64,000 nucleotides of DNA from Rhabdornis inornatus (taxonomy: Eukaryota; Chordata; Aves; Passeriformes; Rhabdornithidae): positions 62,240 to 126,239 of the forward strand of contig VWZS01000547.1 in assembly GCA_013397075.1 (NCBI GenBank), read 5' to 3'. Below the pieces are notes generated by a model that worked only from the letters and a program-made list of their open reading frames with translations, was not told where the DNA came from and did not search any database. How positions within the stretch are numbered: position 1 is the first letter of the stretch; each line of letters starts with the position of its first letter. Positions 34,301-46,870 of this stretch are shown here, piece after piece. Position numbers and translations under genes: made by a program.

Positions 34301-37300
34301 TGACTGCAGGTCCAGTCTGGGCAAGGGAAGAGTTGTGCTTTGCCTTGTCCATTGGCTGAGCTGAGAATTAGCATTTAAACCAGTAATACTTGATTTCATG
34401 GGACAAGAATCTTTGCAGAGGCTTTGCTGGTGAAGTTTTTAGCAAGGCAGCTCTGAACAGCTTCAAGTTCTGTGTGAGTAACAACCTCCTGGATGGCTGG
34501 AGCCAGAGAAACCAAGTCTGGTCTTTAACTGACACCATAAATTACTGTTGTCTGTATTATTGCAAGATCTATTTTTGTTTTGTTTGCTATAAAAGTCCAA
34601 ATGGAAGCTTGAGGGTCTCTTTGCAGACCCAGTTACCTAAAGCTCTTCAGCATGCACGCTTATCTGTCCAGCTTTGTATTTTTTAGAGCTTTGTATTATT
34701 TATTTTCTTGTTGTTTTACGTTTAATGTGTTTGCTGTCTTGATGGCTCCATCAATATACATTCTGTGCTGAAAAACTTAAGTGTCAATATATATTTAAAA
34801 AGAAAAGGGGAGGAAAAGGTGCCAAAAACACCCATCTAGAGTTTGGAAATGGAAGGCAAATTGCAGGTTTGTCAATAGTGTGTTTGGGAGCCTTTTAAGT
34901 AGTGAATCACTTGATGCTAGCTATTGTAAATATTGGCTTAAAGGTGCTATGAAATTGATGGTGCACAGTTAAACCTTCCTCCAAATACTGATCTATTTAT
35001 GCTGCCTCACTTAGCATCAGATCCAAAGGCCACTGAAGGTAATAGGAGCCTTACCAAGTTGTTCACAAGCACGATTTAGTTTCAGCCAATTCACATAATC
35101 CTGAGGTGGAAGCATTTTCTTAGAGTTTTTGTTAAATTAGGCAAACTATTCTCCAGAATGTGCCTTTTTCTTTTTTTTTTTTTTTTAATGTAACAGCAGG
35201 AAAAAATGGTTTAGTGACATTCAGAGAAGGGTATCACTCTCTACCTTAGCTTTTGCTACTGTAAGGTTAGACCCTGAAAACAGTATTCAACTCCCAGCAC
35301 AAACCATTGTGTGGGGCTGAGTTCTGAATCCTGAGCAGAGCTGGGCTGAACATTATTTTGAATAGCAGTTGGGTGAAGTTTGCTGTGTCTGCAGAGTCCT
35401 TCATTGAATTCTGGATCTGATCGAAGTGAAACATTTGAGTTGTGATGCCAAAACTGTGAACCTGAAAAATGATTAATGTAACTTCTAGCCAGTCCAAGTG
35501 CCACTCTGCAAAATTTGAGGGAATTCTTTATCTCACTGACCCTTGTCTCTACAAGATCTTATTTTATCTTCTCAGAAGCATGTAACTGTCCCAAAATCTG
35601 TACATTAGATCAAGTCCTAATTTAGAAGTAATGAATTATTATTGATGCCTAGATTCCACAAAAAGGTTTAACATCATCAGTACAGCTGTATTTGCCAAAA
35701 TATTTAATATATTGGATGTATTTGGAAGAGTCTGGCCAGCACTGTCCTAACACTGGCTTCTGGACTTTGTTTTTGTTTCCATGGAGATACCTAAATGGAA
35801 GAAAACTTTTAATTTAAGGTGAGCACCTGAAAGCCTGATGAATAAATGGGAATTCAAGCTCCACAAAGGTAAATCAGAGTTTTGCTGTTGTTGGCCTGAA
35901 TGGAACTGGCATATGTAGGTTTGGAGGTCCTTGAATGAAAATCCACTTCTCAGTCTTGCAAAGTCAAGTATTTAATTCAGCCCAACCCTTATGACACCAC
36001 AGTTCTTGCCTGGAGTGTGAGTATACCTGAACTCCCCATGGAGAAAGGAATTAATGAGGAAGAAAATCCAACAGGAGAGTTATTCATGCTCACTTGCTTT
36101 TGGTGTAGCTGTCTACTGTAGCATTTCTGCATTTTCACCCTTGTCTCCCCACTTTCCCCCTATCCATTTCCTAGGGAATAAAGTGAAAGGATTCTGCTGT
36201 GGGCAAGTCTGGAACCTGTCTGCTTCTTCAGCCATGGTTTCCATCAGAGAGAAAGCTGTGATTAAGGGTGACAGGGCCCTCAGGAGCCTGGGAGGGGAGA
36301 TGGCAGCTGGAGGAGGAGATGACAGGTCTCTGGAATTACCTGCTCCCCTGGAACAGGTGGCAGCACTCGAGGATGAGGAAATGCCTGAAAGTTTCAGTGC
36401 TGCGGGCAGAGCTGAGAGGGGAAGAGGAGTTTGCAGAAGGGAATCTTCACTCAGCTTTGGAGTGCATGTGTTGTGCTAAATGTCCTTAAATCCCCGTGGT
36501 AATGCTGCCACAGGTAATCTGTAACAATAAATAGCAAATAACTGTTGTGTCCTCTGGGAGCACAGCTATCATGCTTCCAAGCTGGAGTCCTCCTGCTCTG
36601 TGGTGAGGTGTAAGAGACCATACACCTACTGTAATTTCTGGGGGAAAACACTGGAATACACAGAATTTAACCTGAAATCTTAGATTGCTTCCGTTTACAC
36701 AGTTTTGCATAAAAGCAGTAATAACACTTTCAAAACCCCCAGCAGCCTGCTCCTCCCAGCTATTTCATGTTTAAAAACACTTGATAGGTAACAATTGCTG
36801 GTGTGTTAGGACTGAAAATGTTATTATTTCTCTGTCTTTCCACTCTACTTCTTGCCCCCTTGTTTCCAGGGACATTCTCATTTAAAATTTCCCCCAAGTA
36901 AAGATACAATTGAAAATCCCTCATTGTGCCATATTTGGGATTGGTAGGAGTATAAAAAAGTGGATAGATCAGCTGTGAAGTGAGGAATCTAGCAGATTAT
37001 GTACATACATTATGTTTTAAAAATGAGTAGCAGCTCATCCTCTTTGTCTTAAATTGTTCATATATATTTCTGGAAAAAAGAATAGCAGAACATCTAATGA
37101 TAGGAAAGGGTTTTATAAGCCAAGACACTCTGTGTCTGTAAAGAATTTTACAAACATGAGCATAACTATTGTTGATGACTCATCTGTTAGTAGCTATCAT
37201 TATTTCTTTTCTTCAGATGGGGGAAGTGGCATCCAGAGAGACCAAGAAACTGAAATGAGCAACGTGTGTTAAGACAAAAAAAAAGACTAGTAAATGATCT

Positions 37301-38369
37301 TGTTACCTCAGTTCACTGCCTGAAATTATTGGAATAATAACACACCCAAAAATTCCAGGATCATGTTTCACAGCGAAATACACAGAACAAGAACACCCCA
37401 AGGAAAATAGAAATAATTTAATTCAGAGGCTGTAAAGAACACTGAAGTTTTTTGAGATCATCACAATTTTCAGAGCAGGCTCATTTGTAACAAAACTTTC
37501 AGCAACCCTCCAAAAGCTAACATTCTTTCCCTACTGCAATATCCATGCCCAGTTACACATCAGTTTCTTTCACCTGTAAACCAATATTTCTCTCCTAGGA
37601 ACAGAATTCAGCAATGTGGATGCCTGCTGCCTCCTTGCTGTTTTCTGAATAGGTGCTTAAGCCCACAAAGGAGAACATACTGATTTCCATGGTTTTGAAG
37701 TCTTTTAGAAAGGAAAAATCAGTTAGATTAATTCCCACATTACTGATCACTGAACTATTGGATACTTTGAAAGGTCCATGAGAAGGCTGCCACGCAGTCA
37801 AAAGCTGAATTCTGCAGTGAGTTTGGTGAAGGGCAAAACTGGTTTTACAAGAAGATGGTAAAACCTTCTAAAGCCTGAAGAGACATCAGATTAAGCTATT
37901 TATCCGCATTTTTCTTCTCAATAAAAATTATTTTGCTCTTGGAGTTTTGAGCTCTAGAATCTCATCCTACATAGTAGTCCTAGGTAACAGTCACAAACTG
38001 TATTGATATAATAATATCAATATAATTGATATAACTTATGTAATACTTGCAAATGTATAATCAGGATTTAGCAGCTCCTTAAGGGAAAGGCCAAGGCCCA
38101 CTTTGTATATTTTCCTCTTCCTCAGTTAGAGAAGTGAAAAATTGTTTTCTTCTGGCTAGAGGTCTAGCATGTCCACTGTCATGTTCATCTCAGACAGTCA
38201 CATAAACCATAGTGGAACCTTAAAAAGGATGTCCTTTTCACTAATTGCCTCCAGGATGGGATTTCCCAAACCATGCCTTCACCTTTTATGAAAGCACCTT
38301 TTTCTGTTGTTGTGTGGAATCACTGAGCATTTGCTTCCTCCTCACACTTGCTGTCCTGCCATGGTTTCA

Positions 38370-38741
38370 TCATGTTCCTAATTTCAGTTTGTGGTTTAGC
38401 TCCTTGTGTTCTTTCCAGTAATTTTGCTCTGCTGTTAGAAAACAAGCAGATGATGCTTGGCCCTGCAGAAATGTTGGTGCTGCTCTAACCCCAGCTAAGC
38501 CTGCTGCTCCCTCCATTTCCTGGAGAATGATGCTTCTGTTAGTCAAGTCCTTCCAAGTGCCAGCATTAATCTCTTCCTTTTCAGAGCTGCTGACTAGCAG
38601 CCTTTGTTCACTCTCTGGGCTCAGCACTGCTCTGTAACTCTCCAACATCTGGTTACATTTCTCCAGCCTGACACTGCTGCTTAACCCAGCTGCTTGGATT
38701 TCATTGAGCTGGAACTGAGCTGGCCACTGGCTTATTAACAC
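38370..38741 (-). other. Unassigned 123-codon open frame
   Basis: The translation is hydrophilic and charge-balanced (segments such as LEKCNQMLESYRAVLSPESEQ and SSSEKEEINAGTWKDLTN), more protein-like than most chance frames here. I recognise no family, and no supporting splice sites or promoter were identified. It starts 21 bp from the start of an opposite-strand 195-codon frame. Probably chance or an old pseudogene piece. Confidence 0.12.
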
Positions 38742-38762
38742 AGCTGAAAATATGGCAGTGGA

Positions 38763-39350
38763 ATGGCTGAGAGGCTTCTCCAGCAGTGCACGTGTGCTTG
38801 GAATCCTCAGATTTCCTCCCAGGTCCCTATAGCTCCGGAAAGGCTTTTGAGGAGGATTGTGCTGTCCTGTAAGATCTGGGGAGCAGCAAGCAGCACAGAG
38901 GGGCCACAGACTATACCCAGAAGTACAGACTATATACAGAGGCTGTCAGCTCTGTCTGAGTCTTCTCAGGCTTCTGAAAACATCTCATTTACAAGGGGCG
39001 TGCTGAGAGGCTTCACAGGGGTATTAGCACAGTCAGTTCCATTACAAGAACATGACATCTGTCTTTCCCTCCCATGTCCTCCTTGTCTTTCTGCTGATCA
39101 CTCAAACTGCAGAAACACTTTCTATTTTCAGCTTTTCCCATTATTTTTGCACACATCTTCCACCTCCTGTTCTGTTCTCATCCCAGTTGCCTTCAGTTTC
39201 TGTGGCATCTTTCCCCTCTCCCTTTCACTGTTAGGCCTGTGTTTAATTGTTCTTATTCTTTCCTTAAAAAAGCCTAATTCTCCCTTTGCTTCACTTGCTC
39301 TTCTTCACTTCTATTATAATTTGTCAGGTTTTGAACTACACAGGTCTTAA
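38763..39350 (+). other. Unassigned 195-codon open frame
   Basis: This is the longest non-repetitive open frame right of TMEM114. The first half is Ser-rich without a domain, and the second half becomes hydrophobic (FPLFLHTSSTSC, GIFPLSLSLLGLCLIVLILS), as pyrimidine-rich DNA commonly translates. No family is recognised and coding is unlikely. Confidence 0.1.
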
Positions 39351-42300
39351 AATTATTACAAAAGGGATTAAATTATATCCATACTATGATTAAACTCAGA
39401 TGAAAACCGAATATGGGAATATTTAAACGTAAATGGCTCAACAATTGCATTAAAAAAGACCAGTTGTATCTCAAAGCACTTTAATCTGTGCTGCAGTCTG
39501 GAAAGGGTGACCATGCCAAAAGAGCACGTGTGTGTCAGTACACATGCATGTGTGCAGATACACACCCAGAAATAAAGGCCATGCAGCTGACTGTTAAACT
39601 GATGAGTTTAAGACATTTTTCAAAGGTTTCTGGCACACTGAAATATCCACACAGGCAACTATTCCCATCTGTGTGCTGGCTGGAGCTGCACTGCTGCTAT
39701 GTGGGCCTTTCAAAGCAGGAGGTCTGTCATGAGCAAGAGAGGTGATTTTTTTTTTTTTTTTGGTAGTTCTGCTTTGCTTGTCAGAGTTAATTATTTTAAA
39801 AATAGGCCAATTTACAATGTTCCAGAATACCACAGCCCATTTTAGAATCGAACAGGCTTGATTTTCCAGTTAGCTGCAATTACTGGTAAAGGCAAGGCAG
39901 AATACCTCAGAGAATGATCTCCTATAATTCCTCACAGGTGCCAAAACACATGGTCAGATGCTAAAATCATTGTAATAGGCACAAACACGAGTATTCTCCA
40001 ATGTTTTATTTTAATGGGTAAGAACTGTTTCTGTCCTTTAAAGCGCGGTGACAACCACTCATTTTCCTTTTATTTTCGACTGAGCATTTGGTTTATTGCA
40101 GCCTGCATGGAGGATGCATTACTGTGAACACAGGGCTGGGCAGATGTGTGCAGCTGTGATCTTCTGAAGGGGTCAAGCCGTTATTTAGCTTCTTATTTAT
40201 TGTTTATCTCTCTTTTGCATGTCTCTCAAAATCCCCAGCTTTTGATTCTCCAAAACGAAAGAGAAGCATCCAATCTAATCTCATAAAGCTTTCCAAACCT
40301 GGACCCAACAGCACTGGGATGAGGTGTGGCCAGAAAGAACTTCATTAGTTATGTACATGAGGCAAAATAAACTCCACCATTCCTTGTTTACTGGTTTCCA
40401 GAGTCATTGGAAGGGACATAACAGGTCAAGATTCTCACGTATTTTCTCTCAAAGAGCTTTTCCAGATATTTCATGTTGATTTCCCCTTATGCATAAGCAG
40501 TTATACAGTTGACTTGCCTAATGTCTATATTAATTTTGGTACATTTTTAATTAGCAGATAGATAATTAATGTGGTATAAGGTTATCTTGTTAAATGCTAA
40601 TTGAATATGTAAACATTCTTTACAAGTTAATATTCAGAGGAAAAAATATGTAATATGCATTTGTTGCCTGTGTCATTCTGAATTAATTACATGACAACCA
40701 GATTTATCCCTTCCCAACTTGAGAACCCTCAATAAGTACTCTTTTAAGAATCAATTGATACTTAATTAATATGTGCTGGCTGTCCCATTTAATTTAAATT
40801 AGTTTTTTCAACAAGTTACAGCGTTGCTGAAAGACACAGCAGTCCCCCAGTGACACAGAGCATTTTCTGCTGAGAGCACACGAGGGTGCTGTGAGAAAAG
40901 GCTTGGTGCTGCCAGCCCCGATTTCCTGGCTGGGCACACAGCCTCCTCCTTCCTTCTCATCAAAACCAAGAACTGCCCGCCCAGAAATCTTTATGAAAGT
41001 TGCATGTGCTGTGCTGTATCTCATTCCGTGGGGTTTCCTATAGCTCAGGGCTGTGCTGTAGCTCCCCACCTGCACAGAGTTTATTACACGAGATGATGGG
41101 GTCAGGAACCTTCTCCCTGGGTCAGGTGGGGAGCAAGGACCGCATTCCTTCACTCCCCTTTTGTGCTCTTCATAACCTGCCCTGATGAGATACACGATGT
41201 AGCTCGTTGTTGTAGTGCATTGATATTCCCAGCTACAGGAGAACAGCATGATTGAGTCCCCCAGGGGCTGAATTCTGGGATGGATGCATGGCAACAACAT
41301 TCACATGTAATTTATTATGGATATGAAATCCTTCACATCAGCAAAATGATGGCAGAGTTTGCCTTTCCTTTCATCACACAACGAGGCTGTTAATGAATAA
41401 AGGTCTCTGCTGCTGCAGTTTAACACGTTCTGTGCCTGAGCAGTGGCCACAGGAACCTGCCTGAGCAGCTTTTGTGCCTGCCCTGACACACATCCCTTCA
41501 CAGGAACCTGTCTGAACACCTTTTGTGCCTGCCCTGACACACATCCTATCCTCTGCACCTTCACTGCAAATGATAGTGGGTTTAATTTTGGGATGGGTAA
41601 TCTCCAGCGAGCCCTGAGCATTTTAGAAATAACAATGAAGTATCAGCACACCCGGGGGATGGAAGTGTTGTGGGTGGGTTGGATGAAAGACAGAGGTAAA
41701 TAAAGGCTCTTGCCCAAAGCCATAATGTGATATCATAGCAGCTCCCAAGAGCTTTGGCTGTCAGCTTCTCCCTGTAAACAGGGATCACACTTCTCTCAGG
41801 TAACTGCTCTTCCTGACCTCTTTCTGGACAGGTGATCTGTCATAGTAAGAAAAATAAAACCCCTGGAGTTCAGACTGGACCCTGTAAGCGGGGGCCTGGT
41901 CTGGCTCTCTGACGGCAAAACAAAAGGTCCCTTTTAGCCTTTTGTGGTATCAGAATGACAAATGGTGAAGATTAAAGGCTCTGATTTTCATAGGTGCTTA
42001 GAGCCAGGGCCTGCTGGCAACTTCAGGAGGAGTTTTAAATCCTTAACCTTTCTACAGCCACATGTGAAGGCTTGCCCAAGGTCACACAGGCAGCCTTTTG
42101 CAGTGCTGTGGCAGCAGTAAATTTGGCCAATTGTCTCTCAGTTTGCTGCTGTTACTAAATTTTTCTTTAAGGAGGTTTGCCCCATTTGTTGCAGCTGAAA
42201 AAGCTGTTCTTACAGCTTGAAGCAGCTGAAAGGATCTGAATACATTGTATTGTAGTCATTAAATACCAGTTTTCTACTGGATATAAGCAGAACACCTATT

Positions 42301-45130
42301 TTTAGTTAAAAAGCTGCTGTTAGGTTACACAATATCTTTTATGGCTGAAGTAATGCAGCAAGCTGGCACAAACCAAATGGTACTTGACTGTTTGCAAATT
42401 GAGCATCAACAGGAACAGCAGGTGGTCACTCAGCTCCAGACTTCCATGTTACAACAATAGCTGCAGTAATAATGCTAAATAAATAGCAGCCAGCAGCTCA
42501 CGTGCTTTATCATGGGGGTTTGAATGCTGAAGACCCACTTTTACAAGTCAGCTCAGACAATTATTGCTGCAGCTTTATTTTTATCATCACTTTATCCATT
42601 TTTCTGTGGTTGAAGGTTAGGATTGGTATCCCTGTATCCCTGTAGTCAAGACCTTCAGATCAGATGGATGTTTTCCTGGAGCTCCAGGGTGCCTTCTTAT
42701 TGTGCCTGACTGCTGCACCTAATTTTGTCTAGAGTACTGTAAACCCTAAAAGTAGGAATACATGACCCATTTTAAAACATCTAGGAATTATAGCAAAAAT
42801 TTTTAAAATAGGCATGTATGACAGCAGTATTCTTAGAGCATTCTCCCAGCTTCACTAAACATTAACTATCTACTATCTACAGTATCTACTACTACTGTCA
42901 ATTGTATTTACTATCAACTTGGCTTCCCTATGTCCACCAGTCCTGGCAGAAGAACTGAATAGTCACTCAGTGTGGAGCATGTGGTGTGCCTGTGTAGGTA
43001 CATGTGAGGAATTCAGATTGCCATGTAGCAGCCAGGAATTTTAAACTGGAACCCAGAAGTTAGGCTAAGAAAGTCTATAGGTGTCCAGAAATGCTGAAAA
43101 TTTGCAGATACCCATCACTATTGGCATTCCTTCTTCTATTTCTTATTTTTATTTTCATCATTGTCAACATTCTTTAATTATTATTATTAATTCTGTAACT
43201 ACTATTATTATTAGATACAGCCAATTTTCTATTTTTTGTCCCCAGTGAAGAGCATATTGACCACAAGGACTGCAGTGGAAGAAGATGCTCGTCCATACAG
43301 AGATGGCCCAGCCTGGCCCCAAATAATTTTTCACAGCTCTCACTGTTTGGTGTTTAAAATCCTGCTGTATTTACTGTGGGGAGAGTTTGTCTCTCATTCC
43401 ATGGTGAGGATGACATTGGTGCAGAATGAAAGGCCTGAGATAAACAGTGCCTTGAATATAAAAAGAATAAGAAACAGTTGATAAAGGGAAATTCTAAGAG
43501 AGTCTTGTGGGTCTGGAAGAAGAAGGTAAAAGCAAGCATTATGAAAATGAAACCAACAGAGGCTTTATCTCAACAAAATTTAGTTTCATGTGTACAGTAT
43601 TTAGTGTTTAGTATTTATCTTGTGCATAAAAGCCCTCCCAGGGTGCTACGAGACATACCCAAGAGTAATGCAACACCTAATTATCGCTATTAGAAGACAA
43701 TGAAAGACAACATTAATGCTGAACACATAGAGCAGATACAAAGTTTAATTTTTAATAATTTTCAGTGCATTCCCATGAAATTTCAGATCCCCAGAAGCAA
43801 GCAATATACAAATGCAGCTTGCAAGTATTAACAGAGCAGTTCAGTTCTCCTAGGAGCAGTCCAGCCTTCATCCAAATGTTCTAGTTGCCCCAAATTCTAA
43901 TTTGATGGGACTATCTGCGAATTAATGAAAAAAAACTTTATGGCAGGACAAAACCCACTATATTGAAACATTCCAATGTTGACTGGACTGCTTGAAACTA
44001 GATTTCCTCAATCAACTGAAAATTAGAAGCAACACAGACCAGGTTAATAGATTTCTAGTGATAGCACAAGCAATCTGGGATGAAGTTCCAGAGGCTGTGG
44101 ACAGGCACATCCTCTGTGACACACCTGTTGCATTTGCACACACCTGGTTGATGTCATGCCAGTGAAAATTGGCTGCTATAAAGCAGGGAAAGCATGGAAA
44201 AGGTTTAGCAGCACCTTGCATGTAGCTGCCGTGGGATTCCAGGTTAGCAGCAGCCCAGGCTGAGAAGGAAGCACTGTTGTACTCTGACAGTACAACACAG
44301 GGAGATTGCTGCAGCAGCTCTCAGAGCACTGCAATTCCCAGAACTGACATCCCCAAAGATCATACAAATACTTACAGTGAAGCATTAAACAGGGCCTTGT
44401 CGGCTGAGTGGCATGTCTGTTAAACCTTCTAAAGCAACACAATCAACTGCTGTCAGAACATTCAGATTCATATTTGTGTCAACATTTGTGCTCTCCAGTG
44501 TCAGCTGAGATATCCTCTTCTCTGCTTGTCTCCTGAAATGATTATGAGACCTTGGGAGAGCGAAAGCTATTCTTGTGAGCAGCTGGTTCTGATACTGTAA
44601 AATGAATCCACTCTGCATTCCTCTGAAATCTGGTGACAGGTGGGAGTCTAATCACAAATGGCTGGCACTTCATGGAGAAGGGGAAGAAGTAGGGACTCTG
44701 CACGAATGGCTGCATTTCCCAAAGTGTGCTGGCTTGGGATGGGGTAGAGTGAGTTTTCTTCACAGCAGCTGGTGGGGGAAAGCGTTTTGGATCTGCCCTG
44801 AAAGCAGAATTGATGCTGTAGAGATGTTTTTGTTACTGCTGAGCAGTGCTTACACAGCATTGAGGTCTTTTCTGCTTCTCACCCCAGCCCAGTGAGGAGG
44901 CTGAGGGTTCACCAGAACTTGGGAGGCACACAGGATGGCCAGGGATAATTGCAGACTGTATGGCATCATGCTCAGTGTACAAAGCTGGGGAAGGAGAGAG
45001 GAAGGGGGGACATTCAGGGGGATTCCATTTTTCCTCCCAAACCTGAGACACATCCCTGCTTTCCTGGGATGGCTGAACATCTGCCTGCCCAGAAATGGGG
45101 AACGAATTCCTTGTTTTGCTTTGCTTGCAC
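39351..45130. other. Non-coding flank, no gene seen
   Basis: Includes a poly-T run at about 39746-39762, and an AT-rich block at 40530-40790 with several TAATTA and ATTAAT homeodomain-type cores (see findings). Simple CTA/TAT-rich sequence lies at 42860-42920 and (ATT)n-like sequence at 43170-43215. The 168-codon minus frame at 40794-41300 has no recognisable domain. Confidence 0.5.
41448..41550. repeat. 51-bp tandem duplication, two copies
   Basis: CACAGGAACCTGCCTGAGCA at 41448 recurs at 41499 as CACAGGAACCTGTCTGAACA, and both continue into TTTTGTGCCTGCCCTGACAC. A few substitutions separate the copies. The period is a multiple of 3, so a chance frame repeats a cysteine-rich peptide. Confidence 0.85.
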
Positions 45131-45290
45131 ACGTGGCTTTTGATTTACCTTCTTTATATCAACCCATGAGCTTTTTCACTTTTACTCCTCCCTTACTCTG
45201 CCCAGTCCTGCTGCTGAGGCAGTCAGGGAGGGGCAGGGTGGCTTTGCTGCTGGCTGGGGTGAAATCACAACACAAAAGCACCACAAACTG
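45130..45290. repeat. LTR-like endogenous retrovirus relic (short)
   Basis: The phrases ATATCAACCCATGAGCTTTTT, then CTGCCCAGTCCTGCTGCTGAGG, GGGGCAGGGTGGCTTTGCTG and GCTGGCTGGGGTGAAATCAC follow the 3' part of a bird LTR that I recognise by pattern. A related stretch lies at 46625-46815. No internal viral gene is visible. Confidence 0.5.
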
Positions 45291-45300
45291 TGGCAGAGCG

Positions 45301-45438
45301 GATGCCCAGTGCCCACATTCACCCTCGTTCTGCTCTGGGGGCTGCTGCAGGAGGTGACAGATGTGCTGTGGATGCCCAGTGCCCAGGTACATCCTCATTC
45401 TGCTCTGGGGGCTGCTGCAGGAGGTGACAGATGTGCTT
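45301..45438. repeat. 70-bp tandem duplication, two copies
   Basis: GATGCCCAGTGCCCA at 45301 recurs at 45371. Both copies run through TTCTGCTCTGGGGGCTGCTG and CAGGAGGTGACAGATGTGCT. Directly adjoins the LTR-like relic. Confidence 0.9.
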
Positions 45439-45610
45439 TTTTGCCCACCCTGGTGCACACTACTGTGTTTGGTCCCTGGGCTGGGGATGTCCCCCGTGGG
45501 TGCAGCACGTGCCTGGGCTCCCCTGCTGCTGCTAATGAGGGAAGAGCCCTGCTCCTTGTGCCTGCTTTACTGGCTGTGACAACACAGAAGCTCTTTAAGT
45601 GGAATTAAAA

Positions 45611-46560
45611 GCCCTCCCTGCCCTTAATATGTGTGAGAACAAAATGACTTTCTTCAGCAAGATACTCTCATTTTGTGAAACTTCAAAGAAAGCTCAAACT
45701 CCCTGTTTCTTCAAGAATAACCCAGTTTGAGGAGTATAATATTAATAAATGCATTAGAACTATTTTTAAGTAAGCAAACACTGGATGATAGTCATCCAAA
45801 TTAATGAAGGGTATGAACCTAAAATTGATTATGTAAACTGCATTAAATCCCTGCGCAGATTTAATGATTTAAATTCAAATTTAATTTAGATTTAACTCAA
45901 ACACTAACTTGAATTAAAACCACTTTAATTCTGAATGAGAGTGCCCAGAATGGGCTTTAGTATAGGTTAAAAAATCTGCTCTGTGCAAAGATTTTCTTAA
46001 ACTGCATTATTTTTTCCTAATGCCATTAAGTCAGTAGTCAGTAGATTGAATACAGTGGGCTCTGAAAGAGAGCCCGTGCTTGGAAGTAGAGCATGACTCA
46101 CCAAAATGCATAAGCAGCCCCCAGCTATAAGTATAGGAGAAAACTCACATTTTTTAGGCTAATTAAATCCCTAAAGGAGAGCTTAGTCTTGCACTTTTTG
46201 AAAGAAGAGGAATTCCTTTCTCTGATGTCCAGGACAATGGGCTGGGCCTTGGATCTTCCCCTTTTATCCATACCCTGTCCCCTAGGAACAGAGCTGGAAA
46301 GGAAAGGAATTTTCATGCTACTTACACCTGTCACTGGAGTCCAAAAAACCCCAAAAACCTAAAGGAAAACTTGACTGTTGAAAACGGGATGGAAGCTCCA
46401 CACTTTTCTCATACTTACCTGTGGGTCTCACATGTGTCCACCCCACCTGGGCAGGGCAGGGGTCCAGGAGGAGCCCTCCTGGGGCACATGGCATGGGCAG
46501 CAAAGGGGCAGCAGAGCCCAGCAGGACAGGGGGACAGGAGGGGTCCTGGGTTGAGGAGTG
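45611..46560. other. Non-coding flank, no gene seen
   Basis: AT-rich to about 46130 with many TTAAAT and AATTTA strings, then mixed. No gene, RNA or named repeat is recognised. Confidence 0.5.
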
Positions 46561-46599
46561 AAGCTGAGCTCAGTGAGGAAGGGGGCTATGGGGGTGTGT

Positions 46600-46870
46600 G
46601 TGTTAGTTTTTCTTCATTTCTCCCAATCTTGCTCTATTTTTACTTGGCAATAAATCAGATTAATCTTCCCCAAGCCAAGACTTCTTGCCTATGATGGCAG
46701 CTGGGAAGGGATCTTCCTTCTTCATCTTGAGCCATGAACTTTTCCATTCTATTCCCTGTCCAGGAGAGAGTGTGACAGTGGCTGAGCCTCACCTTGGTCA
46801 GGTCAGTGCAGGTCTGAGAAATGCTGTGAGAACTGGTGGTGGTTAAACACCCCCAGCCCTCACAAAGGCA
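46600..46870. repeat. LTR-like endogenous retrovirus relic with polyadenylation signal
   Basis: The order CTTGGCAATAAATCAGATTA, TCTTCCCCAAGCCAAGACTT, CTTGCCTATGATGGCAGCTG, TGAGCCATGAACTTTTCCAT, TTCCCTGTCCAGGAGAG and GTGACAGTGGCTGAGCC matches the R/U5 region of a bird LTR pattern, including its AATAAA. It shares the CATGA-x-CTTTT-x-CA block with the relic at 45130-45290. No coding sequence of viral origin is seen around it. Confidence 0.5.

Larger units (their letters stand above)
27021..38360. other. Non-coding flank, no gene seen
   Basis: Mixed AT-rich sequence. It holds the small elements listed separately (CR1 end at 28030, hairpin at 28337) and a poly-T run at about 35170. The stretch at 36180-36450 is GC- and purine-rich and may be an old repeat that I cannot classify. 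The open frames (for example 30876-31253 and 36054-36479) have no recognised domain. Confidence 0.5.

Noticed and set aside
40794..41300. 168-codon minus-strand frame
   Set aside because: Long for chance, but there is no recognisable domain, no splice-site context and no homology I can recall. Not enough to call a gene.
25480..46870. Retroviral coding genes around the LTR-like relics
   Set aside because: I looked for protease, polymerase or integrase-type frames near the three relics and saw none; only LTR-like sequence remains.
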